From Pyrinomonadaceae bacterium (GTDB lineage: Bacteria > Acidobacteriota > Blastocatellia > Pyrinomonadales > Pyrinomonadaceae), in assembly GCA_014379075.1 (NCBI GenBank), contig JACMMN010000283.1, positions 1 through 12,616 of the forward strand: DNA of 12,616 nt, given 5' to 3'. Position numbers and translations under genes: made by a program. This document shows, piece after piece, positions 5,455 through 12,540 of this stretch. Each line of letters opens with the position of its first letter. The first letter of the stretch is position 1. The notes under the pieces were generated by a model, which saw only the letters and a list, made by a program, of their open reading frames with translations, searched no databases and had not been told where the DNA came from.

Positions 5455-7344
5455 ATGAGCAGAAAGATAATAGATAGCTACAAGGAGAAGTTGAAATGCG
5501 AGGAAGGCTACGTCGTTAAACACGGCTGCGGCCTTCGCATTGCCTTGTGCTATCCGAATACACATTCCATCGGCATGGCCAATCTCGGCCTGCACACGAT
5601 GTACGATCTGTTCAACAGTATTCCTGATGTCTCGTGCGAACGTGTTTTCCTTCCTGATACCTCCGAGATGGCCGAATACGAAAAATCGCGTTCGCCGCTG
5701 CTGTCGCTCGAGACGCAGACGCCGGTTCGCAATTTCGATGTCGTCGCCTTCTCGATCTCCTTCGAAACGGATTACCTGAACATGGCCCGGATGCTCCAGC
5801 TTTCGGGTATTCCGGTTTGGTCGAAGGACCGCAATCATTTTCATCCGCTGGTCGTTATGGGCGGAGCTGCTTCGTTTCTCAACCCTGAGCCGATCGCCGA
5901 TTTTACCGATATCATCGCCGTCGGCGAAGGCGAAATTCTGGCTTTTCAATTGGTCGATGCGATTGTCGAGAACGAAACGAAGGAAGAGATTCTTTCAGCA
6001 CTCGCCGGTATCGGACGCGGATTCTATGTGCCGTCGCTTTACGATGTGGTCTACAACGAAGACGGCACCATCTTCGACTATATCCCGAATGAAAAAGGCG
6101 TCCCGAGACGAGTCGCGCGCGCGCTTGCATCGGCGAATCCGAAAGAAGGAACATTACGCCGTGCGATGAAACGCGGCGAAACCGAATTGGCCGATTTTCT
6201 GATAAATCAGGATATCTTCTGTCCGGCAACTTCCGTCTGGTCGCCCAAAGCCGAAATGGGCGAGCGGTTGCTCGTCGAGATCTCACGCGGATGTTCACAG
6301 GGCTGCCGTTTTTGCTGGGCTGGTTACAATTATTACCCGCCGCGTGTAGTTCCGGCCAAGGATATACTTGCGAAAGCAAGAGAATGGCGTGGTAAAACGA
6401 ACAAGATCGGACTCGTTTCGACTGCCGTTTGCGATCATCCGGAAATTTCGGAGATTCTTCGCGAACTGCGGGCGATGGAATACCGAATTTCGGTTTCGTC
6501 GCTGAGGCTCGATCAAATCTCCGAAGAATTGCTGGATGCGTTGGTTGAATCGAAGGATCAGCAGATCGCCGTCGCGCCCGAAACCGGTTCAGACCGCTTG
6601 CGCCGCGTTATCAATAAGAACCTGACAAACGACGAGATCGTCGATATCTGCGGTGCGGTTTTTGACCGCGGAATGTTGACCGTCAAGCTTTATTTGATGG
6701 TTGGGCTGCCGACCGAAACACAGGAAGACCTCGACGAAATGTTCGTGCTGGTTGAAAGAATAAAGGATCGAATGCTCGAAGCCGGCAAAAAATTCGGACG
6801 TGCCGGCAAGATAATCCCGTCGCTCAACGGATTTGTGCCGAAGCCGAACACGCCGCTTCAATGGGACGCGATCTGCAGCGAAAAGGAACTAAAACGACGT
6901 ATAAAATATGTCAGTAAAGGTCTTTCTAGAATCCCGAATGTCGAGGTGCGGTTCATGTCTTCGAGAATCGCTCACGAACAGGCTCTTTTCTCATCAGGCG
7001 ACAGGACAATTTCAAAAGTGATCGAAGCAGCCGCACGTTATGGCGGAGACCTTGATCGGGCAATACGCGAAACCGGCATCGACCCGCTGTTTCACACTTC
7101 ACGTAATCGCAGTTACGACGAATTTCTTCCGTGGTCGATTGTCGACTCGGGCCTCTCTTTCGAATTTCTCAAAACCGAACACCAAAAAGCACAGGAAGCT
7201 CTTTCCAGCCTCCCGTGCCCTGCAGTCGAAAAATGTACTACATGCGGCGTGTGTCCTTCGACGTGGCTCGCCGACGCATCGCCAGGCCTGATCCAGATTC
7301 AGCCCGCCAAAGTCCGCGAGGCTCTTGCGCTCGCCGCGGTATAG
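5455..7344 (+). CDS. B12-binding-type radical SAM protein (TIGR03960-like), reaction unknown
   Basis: 629 residues. The N-terminal part (about 25-170) has the B12-binding-like Rossmann pattern seen in this family: 'LCYPNTHSIGMANLG', 'FDVVAFSISFETDY', 'VVMGGAASFLNPEP' and 'DIIAVGEGE'. The radical SAM core spans about 270-510, with the [4Fe-4S] motif 'CSQGCRFC' (C280, C284, C287), 'VAPETGSDRLR' (373-383) and 'LMVGLPTET' (414-422). Near the end, 'CPAVEKCTTCGVC' (C588, C594, C597, C600) adds four cysteines that could hold a second cluster. The family is best known as a partner or fusion of a DUF2344 domain; neither a fusion nor a neighbouring DUF2344 gene is visible here. The DxHxxG cobalamin signature is not evident, so cobalamin binding is uncertain. 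The ATG at 5455 has no clear Shine-Dalgarno, but the protein N-terminus looks natural. The stop lies three bases from the convergent gene at 7348. Confidence 0.85.
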   Translation: MSRKIIDSYKEKLKCEEGYVVKHGCGLRIALCYPNTHSIGMANLGLHTMYDLFNSIPDVSCERVFLPDTSEMAEYEKSRSPLLSLETQTPVRNFDVVAFSISFETDYLNMARMLQLSGIPVWSKDRNHFHPLVVMGGAASFLNPEPIADFTDIIAVGEGEILAFQLVDAIVENETKEEILSALAGIGRGFYVPSLYDVVYNEDGTIFDYIPNEKGVPRRVARALASANPKEGTLRRAMKRGETELADFLINQDIFCPATSVWSPKAEMGERLLVEISRGCSQGCRFCWAGYNYYPPRVVPAKDILAKAREWRGKTNKIGLVSTAVCDHPEISEILRELRAMEYRISVSSLRLDQISEELLDALVESKDQQIAVAPETGSDRLRRVINKNLTNDEIVDICGAVFDRGMLTVKLYLMVGLPTETQEDLDEMFVLVERIKDRMLEAGKKFGRAGKIIPSLNGFVPKPNTPLQWDAICSEKELKRRIKYVSKGLSRIPNVEVRFMSSRIAHEQALFSSGDRTISKVIEAAARYGGDLDRAIRETGIDPLFHTSRNRSYDEFLPWSIVDSGLSFEFLKTEHQKAQEALSSLPCPAVEKCTTCGVCPSTWLADASPGLIQIQPAKVREALALAAV

Positions 7345-7347
7345 ATC

Positions 7348-7758
7348 TCAGCCTTTCAGCAAATATCCTACTGGTTTCGCTACATAGTCAAAATTATAGG
7401 TGTATTTATATATGCCGAATGGCAGTATGTTGACCTGTTTCGTGTAGGCCACATGAGCGGTTATGACTCCAGCTCCTTCGGCTTTGATTTCCACAAGGGC
7501 ATCGGCAGGGACATTATAGTCCGTTGCGGCACGCCGAACGGAACCGGTAACAATGTCCATCGGCTTCATATGGCCGGCGGCCGCCAATCCTTTAACGACC
7601 GCTGTATCCATTTCCTGTTTGAAACTGGCGCCGTCGTAAGCCACTGGAATATAGTTAATGGCGGCATTTCCAACGACAAATAGCACCAGAGCTGCCATAA
7701 GGAACTTTACTCCGGCACTGCCGCTTTGCGAATTGCGAACGTTTTGTAAATTATTCAT
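7348..7758 (-). CDS. Small single-pass membrane protein, unknown function
   Basis: 136 residues with a short polar N-terminus (1-16), one hydrophobic segment (about 17-37, 'VKFLMAALVLFVVGNAAI') and a soluble remainder predicted outside the cytoplasm. The layout (short N-tail, single helix, then 'IPVAYDGASFKQEMDTAV') resembles pilin-like/DUF4845-type proteins. No prepilin cleavage motif (G|FxxxE) is present, so I do not call it a pilin. The C-terminal half is beta-rich ('ITAHVAYTKQVNILPFGIYKYTY'), with conserved-looking aromatic residues. The start is supported by GAGGA at 7772-7768, nine bases before the ATG. It is third in the apparent glmM-aroB operon, 38 bases after aroB. Function unknown; it may simply share the operon's expression. 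Confidence 0.7.
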   Translation of the reverse strand: MNNLQNVRNSQSGSAGVKFLMAALVLFVVGNAAINYIPVAYDGASFKQEMDTAVVKGLAAAGHMKPMDIVTGSVRRAATDYNVPADALVEIKAEGAGVITAHVAYTKQVNILPFGIYKYTYNFDYVAKPVGYLLKG

Positions 7759-7796
7759 GTGTTCAATTCCTCAATTTAATTAACTTTTGAGCAATT

Positions 7797-8951
7797 TTAG
7801 CTGCGAATGACGCTGTTGAAAGAAGCCAGTATGGCCGATAGCGGGATCTCGCCGTGCGGTACGATAACCGGTTTGCCAATTCCCTTCAAAAGAATCCATT
7901 GAAGCGAATCATCGACTATTTTTTTATCGTATTTAAGGGCCTCGAAAACCAATTCAGGATCCAGATGGTCGATCGGCGGAAGTTTACCCGCACGATGCAC
8001 AACATCGTTCAACAAGTTTACATCTTTACTTTCCAAAAGTCCAATATTTTTTGAAAGCTCGGCTGCGAACCTGATACCATAGCCTACCGCCTCACCATGC
8101 CTTAGATACCGGTAGTTTGTAGTTTTTTCAAGGGCGTGGGCAAGCGTATGACCAAAATTGAGTATCTTGCGCGATCTCGCGCCCGTATTTTCAGCCGATT
8201 CTCTTTCATCGTCCCGGACAATTTCGGCCTTAAACGAAACCTGAGCCGCAACGAAACGCACAATTTCCCCCTGAAAAATATTGTCCGCATGTCGGGCACG
8301 AAAACTCCTGAGCGGGTATTTTTCCAGAAACGATTCCGTCTGTAGCAGTAGCGGTTCGCCCGAAATTGCTCCCTGTTTTACGGCTTCGCAAAATCCGGCG
8401 GTGATCTCGCGCTGCGGAAGCGTCCGCAGCGTATCGACATCGATCAAAACGCCCGACGGCTGATAAAAGGTGCCGATCAAATTCTTTCCGAAAGCGGAAT
8501 TCACCGCCGTCTTGCCGCCGACGGACGAATCGATCATTGCGAGCAGGGTTGTCGGAATTTGTAATAGTGGCAGCCCTCGCAAATAGACGGAGGCAGCGAA
8601 TCCGGCGAGATCCCCGACAACGCCGCCGCCCAAAGCGATTATCGCATCCGTTCGCGTAATGTTATTCTCAGCAAGAAAATTCAGGGCCGATTGAAGCGTG
8701 CGAAAGTCCTTGTACCTTTCACCATCGCCGATCAGGAAAACAACAGGGGAAAAACCTGCGTCAAATAAAGATTTTTGAACGAATTTCCCGTAAATCGAAA
8801 AAACCTTTTTATTTGAAACGATGGCAGCTTTCCCGGACGAATTAGTCAAGCAATTCCTCGCCCAAGTTCCGCAATTATCGACAATCCCGCCGCCGATATT
8901 TATGTCGTATCCGGAGGATTGGTGGTTGAATGATATTGAAACCTTTTTAAT
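7797..8951 (-). CDS. aroB: 3-dehydroquinate synthase, probable ATT start
   Basis: Second step of the shikimate pathway: DAHP to 3-dehydroquinate, NAD- and divalent-metal-dependent, cytoplasmic. Taking ATT 8951-8949 as start gives 384 residues. The NAD-binding 'GGGVVGD' is at 108-114, followed by 'RGLPLLQIPTTLLAMIDSSVGGKTAVN' in two contiguous family motifs. The metal ligands are E189 ('GFCEAVK'), H268 ('NFGHTLAHALE') and H285 ('RHGEAVGYG'). The conserved first strand 'YDINIGGGI' (15-23) lies upstream of the first standard start codon in frame, a TTG at 8849. A TTG-started 350-residue protein would lose it. Between the in-frame stop upstream and 8849 there is no ATG, GTG or TTG. ATT at 8949 (or 8952) gives a typical N-terminus beginning 'KKVSISF'; ATA at 8936-8934 after AAAAAGG is the alternative. 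The glmM stop is 10 bases upstream, suggesting translational coupling. Function is certain; the start is inferred. Confidence 0.9.
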   Translation of the reverse strand: MKKVSISFNHQSSGYDINIGGGIVDNCGTWARNCLTNSSGKAAIVSNKKVFSIYGKFVQKSLFDAGFSPVVFLIGDGERYKDFRTLQSALNFLAENNITRTDAIIALGGGVVGDLAGFAASVYLRGLPLLQIPTTLLAMIDSSVGGKTAVNSAFGKNLIGTFYQPSGVLIDVDTLRTLPQREITAGFCEAVKQGAISGEPLLLQTESFLEKYPLRSFRARHADNIFQGEIVRFVAAQVSFKAEIVRDDERESAENTGARSRKILNFGHTLAHALEKTTNYRYLRHGEAVGYGIRFAAELSKNIGLLESKDVNLLNDVVHRAGKLPPIDHLDPELVFEALKYDKKIVDDSLQWILLKGIGKPVIVPHGEIPLSAILASFNSVIRS

Positions 8952-8961
8952 AATTTCTAAC

Positions 8962-10314
8962 TCAAAGAAGCGTGGGCAGAGCGGATCGGATAACCTCGGC
9001 CAGCCTGTGGGCCTGTGATTCTATCGCATCCTGATTTTCACCTTCGATCATAACCCGCGCAAGATTTTCTGTTCCCGAATACCGCAACAAAAGTCGCCCT
9101 TTCCCATCCAGTTCCGATTCGATCACTCGGGTTGCGGCCTCGATTTCCCGAACCTCAGCGAAAGGTCGCTTCTCACTCACCTTAACATTTACGAGTACTT
9201 GCGGGTAACGCACAAATCCCGCGGCCATCTCCGAGAAAGCCAAGCCTCGCTCCCGGATCGCTTTAAGCAGAAACAAAGTCGTCATCAATCCATCACCGAC
9301 CAGGCTTTTTTCCGGAATGATAATATGGCCTGATTGCTCACCGCCGATCTCCGAACCCGTTTTCAGCAATTCTTCCAGCACGTATTTATCGCCGACGGCA
9401 GCCCGGACAAGCTTTAAATCTATTGACGCAAGCGCCAGCTCAAGCCCGATGTTGCTCATTACCGTTGCAACGACCGTTCTATTCACCAGCTTATTGTGAC
9501 GCTGAAGATATTGCGCCATTATCCACAGCGTCGCGTCCCCATCGACAATGTTTCCTTTCTCGTTGACAAACAATGCGCGGTCAGCATCGCCGTCAAAGGC
9601 CACGCCGAAATCTGCATTTTCTTCGAGAACTTTAGATTGCAGGTGCTCTAAATGGAGCGACCCGCAATCGCGATTGATATTCCGGCCGTCAGGGCTGCAA
9701 TGAATAACAGTCAGGTCCGCACCGAGATTTCCAAACAGCTTGGGAGCGAGATGGGATGCCGCCCCGTTGGCGCAATCGGCGACAATTTTAAGCCCGTTTA
9801 GCGAGAGATCCCGAAATCCGGTTGTAAGAGAATCAAGGTAAGCATTTTCAAACTCTTCCCTTCGCGAAGAATTTATGTTCGTTGCGGCCGGTTCGCCTTC
9901 TTCCCTTTTCTCGAAAATGTCCTTTTCTATCGCCCGTTCGGTGGCGTCGCCGATCTTTTTGCCGTCCGGCGAAAAGATCTTTATTCCATTGTCCTGAAAT
10001 GGGTTATGCGAAGCGCTGATGACGATTCCAGCATCGAATTCGAAATGCTTTGTCAGGAACGCGACGCCGGGTGTTGTGATTACACCGGCCGATTCGCATT
10101 CGGCTTTACCTTTAACCGCTCCGGCATGGAAGGCGTTCTCGATCCGGCTCCCGGATTCGCGTGTGTCCATTCCGATCACAAAACGCGGCTGCCGTCCCAG
10201 CCTTTCGCGAAATTGTCCCGCAAGTGAGGCCCCGATCGTACTTACCGTATCCGAGTCGAGTGGAAACGATTCTGCAAGGCCGCGAATACCGTCGGTTCCG
10301 AAGAGTTTTTTCAT
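8962..10314 (-). CDS. glmM: Phosphoglucosamine mutase
   Basis: Converts glucosamine-6-phosphate to glucosamine-1-phosphate on the way to UDP-GlcNAc for peptidoglycan and lipopolysaccharide; cytoplasmic. The start chosen is ATG 10314-10312, giving 450 residues beginning 'MKKLFGTDGIRG', the family's standard N-terminus. It places the catalytic phosphoserine in 'SASHNP' at residue 102, the same number as in the E. coli enzyme. The metal loop 'DGDADR' holds D241, D243 and D245, the sugar-binding 'GEQSGH' is at 325-330, and the phosphate-binding loop reads 'RYSGTEN' (411-417), where many relatives have 'RPSGTEP'. A GTG at 10329 would add five residues and is less likely. First gene of a minus-strand operon with aroB and a small membrane protein; its TGA (8964-8962) is 10 bases from the probable aroB start. 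No strong Shine-Dalgarno is visible. No lesions. Confidence 0.96.
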   Translation of the reverse strand: MKKLFGTDGIRGLAESFPLDSDTVSTIGASLAGQFRERLGRQPRFVIGMDTRESGSRIENAFHAGAVKGKAECESAGVITTPGVAFLTKHFEFDAGIVISASHNPFQDNGIKIFSPDGKKIGDATERAIEKDIFEKREEGEPAATNINSSRREEFENAYLDSLTTGFRDLSLNGLKIVADCANGAASHLAPKLFGNLGADLTVIHCSPDGRNINRDCGSLHLEHLQSKVLEENADFGVAFDGDADRALFVNEKGNIVDGDATLWIMAQYLQRHNKLVNRTVVATVMSNIGLELALASIDLKLVRAAVGDKYVLEELLKTGSEIGGEQSGHIIIPEKSLVGDGLMTTLFLLKAIRERGLAFSEMAAGFVRYPQVLVNVKVSEKRPFAEVREIEAATRVIESELDGKGRLLLRYSGTENLARVMIEGENQDAIESQAHRLAEVIRSALPTLL

Positions 10315-10330
10315 ACAAATTGCTACCACG

Positions 10331-10348
10331 CCCGAGCTTCTGATCGGG
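10331..10348 (-). promoter_or_regulatory. Hairpin in the glmM leader
   Basis: CCCGA and TCGGG form a 5-bp stem around an 8-base loop. On the minus-strand transcript it ends 16 bases before the glmM ATG, near where a ribosome would bind. It is not followed by a U-run in that direction, so it is not a terminator. It is not a glmS-type ribozyme; too short and no conserved core. Confidence 0.3.
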
Positions 10349-10357
10349 AAAAATCAA

Positions 10358-10385
10358 GTTATACAGTAAAATCGGGCGTATACAA
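10358..10385 (-). promoter_or_regulatory. Candidate glmM operon promoter
   Basis: On the minus strand TATAAC (10363-10358, 5/6 to the -10 consensus) is preceded at 16 bp by TTGTAT (10385-10380, TTG matching the -35). Transcription would start near 10351, giving a leader of under 40 nt that contains the hairpin at 10331-10348. Confidence 0.4.
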
Positions 10386-10440
10386 AATGCAATCGATCCA
10401 TAATATTTTCTTATATATAGCATAAGTTAAGTGATTTTAT

Positions 10441-10470
10441 TTGACAACCTTTCAATAAATGAGCGAATCT
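10441..10470 (+). promoter_or_regulatory. Weak candidate promoter of the transglycosylase-like gene
   Basis: TTGACA at 10441-10446 is a perfect -35 hexamer after an AT-rich stretch, but the best-placed -10 (GAATCT, 10465-10470, spacing 18) is poor. TATAGA at 10472-10477 is a better hexamer but spaced 25 bp away. The divergent intergenic region 10315-10538 otherwise shows only the AT-rich core around 10401-10425. Confidence 0.22.
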
Positions 10471-10538
10471 TTATAGACGAAGGCATTTATTGCGGTGCCG
10501 CCCGATCACCTTGTATTTTCTCACCACCGAATCTGATT

Positions 10539-11828
10539 ATGAAAAGAATTTTTAGTTTTGCTCTCATCATTTTTGTCCTTGGCGCCCTAACGTCTTATGC
10601 ACAGGCCAAGTTGATCGAACCGGCACCCACTCCCGCGAAGGTAATAATGACGAATTCGATGCCGCCCATAAAGCCACCGTCAACACCCTTCCCTGCCCCG
10701 TCCCAGACTCCGATCATCGTCGGAGGCCCAAACAATTCCGTGCGGACAACCAGGGTAGTTGAGACGCCGGATGGGACAGCCGCGTCTGTAGACACGATTC
10801 CGGTGAACCGTACGATGAGTTTCGGACAAATGAAAGGCAGGATCGCCGAGGCGAAACGACAGATGATGGGCAGGCCTATAGCAATAGTGGCTACCGAAGG
10901 CGTGGTAAAAGGTGAATCCGTTCGCGTGGCGTTTTTTGACTGGAAGATGAATCAGATCGACTATGCCGTAATGAGCAAAGAAGATTTTCTGGCGAAAGAC
11001 GGCGAAAGGCGTACGTTTTCCCAAAGCGGCAAACCGCTGACCGTCCGGACGATTCGGGCAAACGGGGTGAACACCCCTATTTCGCTCATCGGCGATGACG
11101 GCGACGTTAAACTGCCGCTTCTTGTGCAGTATCCGGTCGTACGCGAAGGCAAGTACATCGAAACCGCATATTACATGTCCACGCATCCGGGCCTCGTAAC
11201 ACCTGAAGTCGTCAACGCCGGCAAATATTATGTCCGGAACGTGATCGAGATAGCCCGCGGCAAACTCCGGGAAAAAGGCATATTCATACAGCCGAAGGTT
11301 GCGGATATCGCCGAACGCCTGGCGGCGGTCGAGCACGTCGATCATCAACGGTTCCGCACCGAATATCACCCGAATATTTATAATGACGTTTACACACTGT
11401 TTGCCCTGAACGAAGGCCAGACCTACCGCTATTCTGTAAGTTCCGCGGGAGCGGGCGGAATGGTCCAGATGATCCCGTCGACATACAGAATGGTCAGGAG
11501 CCAGTACCCTAACGTGCCATTGATGCCCGATTTTGTCGAAGGAATGCGTAACCACGTCAACGCGTCGCAGGCCATGCTGCTTTACATGCAGTCGACATGG
11601 AACGATTTGATCTCGCGTCCGGCGGTTTCCAACGCTCTTCTTACGAATATCGCGACGCAGGAGCAATTGATGGCGGCCGGATATAATTCAAATCCAGCAA
11701 GGCTATCGGGCTACATCAACCGCGGGGGTGGAAACTGGACTAATCTTATTCCAAGAGAAACGAAAATATACCTGCAGATCTACGATTCGATCGAACGATT
11801 TGTACCAATGACGCCGAGAACGAAATAA
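10539..11828 (+). CDS. Exported lytic-transglycosylase-like (SLT-fold) protein
   Basis: Probably cleaves or binds peptidoglycan glycan strands in the periplasm. 429 residues from ATG 10539. Signal peptide 1-22 ('SYAQA' region), then a Pro-rich linker (27-58), a middle region of unknown fold (about 90-215), and a C-terminal SLT-like domain (about 255-420). Against Slt70-type enzymes the active-site spacing is exact: E292, then S301 at +9, 'GAGGMVQMIP' starting G304 at +12, and Q310 at +18. The usual 'ES' pair reads E-G here. 'AAGYNSNPARL' (379-389) matches the family's AYN motif and 'LIPRETKIYLQIY' (403-415) the closing 'P.ET..Y' motif. The in-frame extension to 10431 is rejected because the signal peptide begins at 10539. 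No Shine-Dalgarno is evident. It is divergent from glmM, so two cell-wall-related genes share an intergenic region. Confidence 0.8.
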   Translation: MKRIFSFALIIFVLGALTSYAQAKLIEPAPTPAKVIMTNSMPPIKPPSTPFPAPSQTPIIVGGPNNSVRTTRVVETPDGTAASVDTIPVNRTMSFGQMKGRIAEAKRQMMGRPIAIVATEGVVKGESVRVAFFDWKMNQIDYAVMSKEDFLAKDGERRTFSQSGKPLTVRTIRANGVNTPISLIGDDGDVKLPLLVQYPVVREGKYIETAYYMSTHPGLVTPEVVNAGKYYVRNVIEIARGKLREKGIFIQPKVADIAERLAAVEHVDHQRFRTEYHPNIYNDVYTLFALNEGQTYRYSVSSAGAGGMVQMIPSTYRMVRSQYPNVPLMPDFVEGMRNHVNASQAMLLYMQSTWNDLISRPAVSNALLTNIATQEQLMAAGYNSNPARLSGYINRGGGNWTNLIPRETKIYLQIYDSIERFVPMTPRTK

Positions 11829-11954
11829 ATGTCGTGCGGGTCATAACCACCTGCGGCAGCGGTAATAAGAACTTTTCCCGAATATATGTATGGGGTCCGA
11901 CTCTGGCTTTTCGTCTGAAATCGTACCACTCGCTTACGAAGGCGGTTACCGACA
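11829..11954. other. Convergent intergenic gap without recognisable element
   Basis: 126 bases between the stops of the transglycosylase-like gene and the CYTH gene. An imperfect GC-rich palindrome at about 11849-11866 (ACC...GGT) lacks a convincing U-run on either strand, so I do not call a terminator. Confidence 0.4.
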
Positions 11955-12521
11955 CTACATATACGGCCTGATTTCATCAACCGATCTGTCATACGAGACA
12001 CCAAGTTTCGAAACCTCGGCCTCGATCTCAGAAAATGTTTTCAAAACCAGCGACTCACCCGTAAAAAAAGGATCGTTCGAGACCTCGACGATCAAAAACG
12101 GCCGCGGTTCGAACTCGTGCATTTCGTCCTCATTCCCGAACTCAATCCTTGCGAGATTCAATCCCCAAAGACTTCCCAAATAAACATCAAACTCATAATT
12201 CTTCCCGCCAAATTCGTGAAAATACCGGTTCTTGCGAATCTCAGTGCCTTCGAATATCCGAAACTGCGCGTATTCTTCGTCATTTAAAAATATCTCGGCA
12301 ATTTTCAGAACTGCCAGGCCGTTTTCGGATGCCGCGAATCTTTGCTGCAAAACGCGCGTCCATGCACGCGTGTCGGGATTGCGGATCGAACGCAGACGCA
12401 TCCGCGTGTCGGCAATATAGTTGTCGAACAACTGAATGTGGCTGCTCGCCCGCGTCAATGGCTCCGGCATGCCCTGGATAAGGAATGACCGCAGGAATTC
12501 AGTTTTGTAGGTTTTGTCCAT
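11955..12521 (-). CDS. CYTH-domain protein with degenerate ExExK motif
   Basis: 188 residues. CYTH proteins (adenylate cyclase IV, thiamine/inorganic triphosphatases) bind triphosphate compounds in a beta-barrel tunnel. Recognisable parts are 'TRMRLRSIR' (R40, R42, R44), 'EIRKNRYFHEF' (K97, R99), 'YEFDVYLG' (E110, D112), 'GLNLARIEF' (E127) and 'VEVSNDPFFTGESL' (E146). The signature near the N-terminus is eroded: 'EFLRSFLI' lines up with the usual EIERKFL so that the first Glu is kept (E8) but the second becomes L10 and the Lys becomes S12. Catalytic triphosphatase activity is therefore doubtful; a binding role or altered chemistry is possible. No signal peptide, so cytoplasmic. It is convergent with the transglycosylase-like gene. 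No Shine-Dalgarno precedes the ATG, which lies very close to a TATAAT box. Confidence 0.72.
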   Translation of the reverse strand: MDKTYKTEFLRSFLIQGMPEPLTRASSHIQLFDNYIADTRMRLRSIRNPDTRAWTRVLQQRFAASENGLAVLKIAEIFLNDEEYAQFRIFEGTEIRKNRYFHEFGGKNYEFDVYLGSLWGLNLARIEFGNEDEMHEFEPRPFLIVEVSNDPFFTGESLVLKTFSEIEAEVSKLGVSYDRSVDEIRPYM

Positions 12522-12534
12522 TTTCGTTCAATTG

Positions 12535-12540
12535 ATTATA
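12535..12540 (-). promoter_or_regulatory. Perfect -10 box of the CYTH gene
   Basis: TATAAT on the minus strand (12540-12535). The predicted start of transcription is near 12528, only about seven bases before the ATG at 12521, so the mRNA would have almost no leader, consistent with the missing Shine-Dalgarno. The -35 is weak (TGGAAC at 12565-12560, spacing 19). Nothing else is visible in 12541-12616. Confidence 0.5.

Noticed and set aside
10315..10329. GTG start for glmM five codons upstream
   Set aside because: The ATG at 10314 gives the standard MKKLFGTDGIRG beginning and puts the catalytic serine at 102.
10331..10348. Hairpin before glmM as a glmS-type ribozyme or riboswitch
   Set aside because: Only a 5-bp stem-loop; no conserved core and far too short.
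10431..10538. N-terminal extension of the transglycosylase-like protein to 10431
   Set aside because: The residues before 10539 look like translated intergenic DNA and precede a clear signal peptide beginning at 10539.
10680..11666. Long (328-residue) open frame antisense to the transglycosylase-like gene
   Set aside because: Composition rich in His, Arg and Cys without domain motifs; the opposite strand encodes recognisable SLT motifs and a signal peptide.
11890..12183. Plus-strand frame overlapping the 3' part of the CYTH gene
   Set aside because: Ser-rich shadow of the CYTH frame, whose motifs are well preserved on the minus strand.
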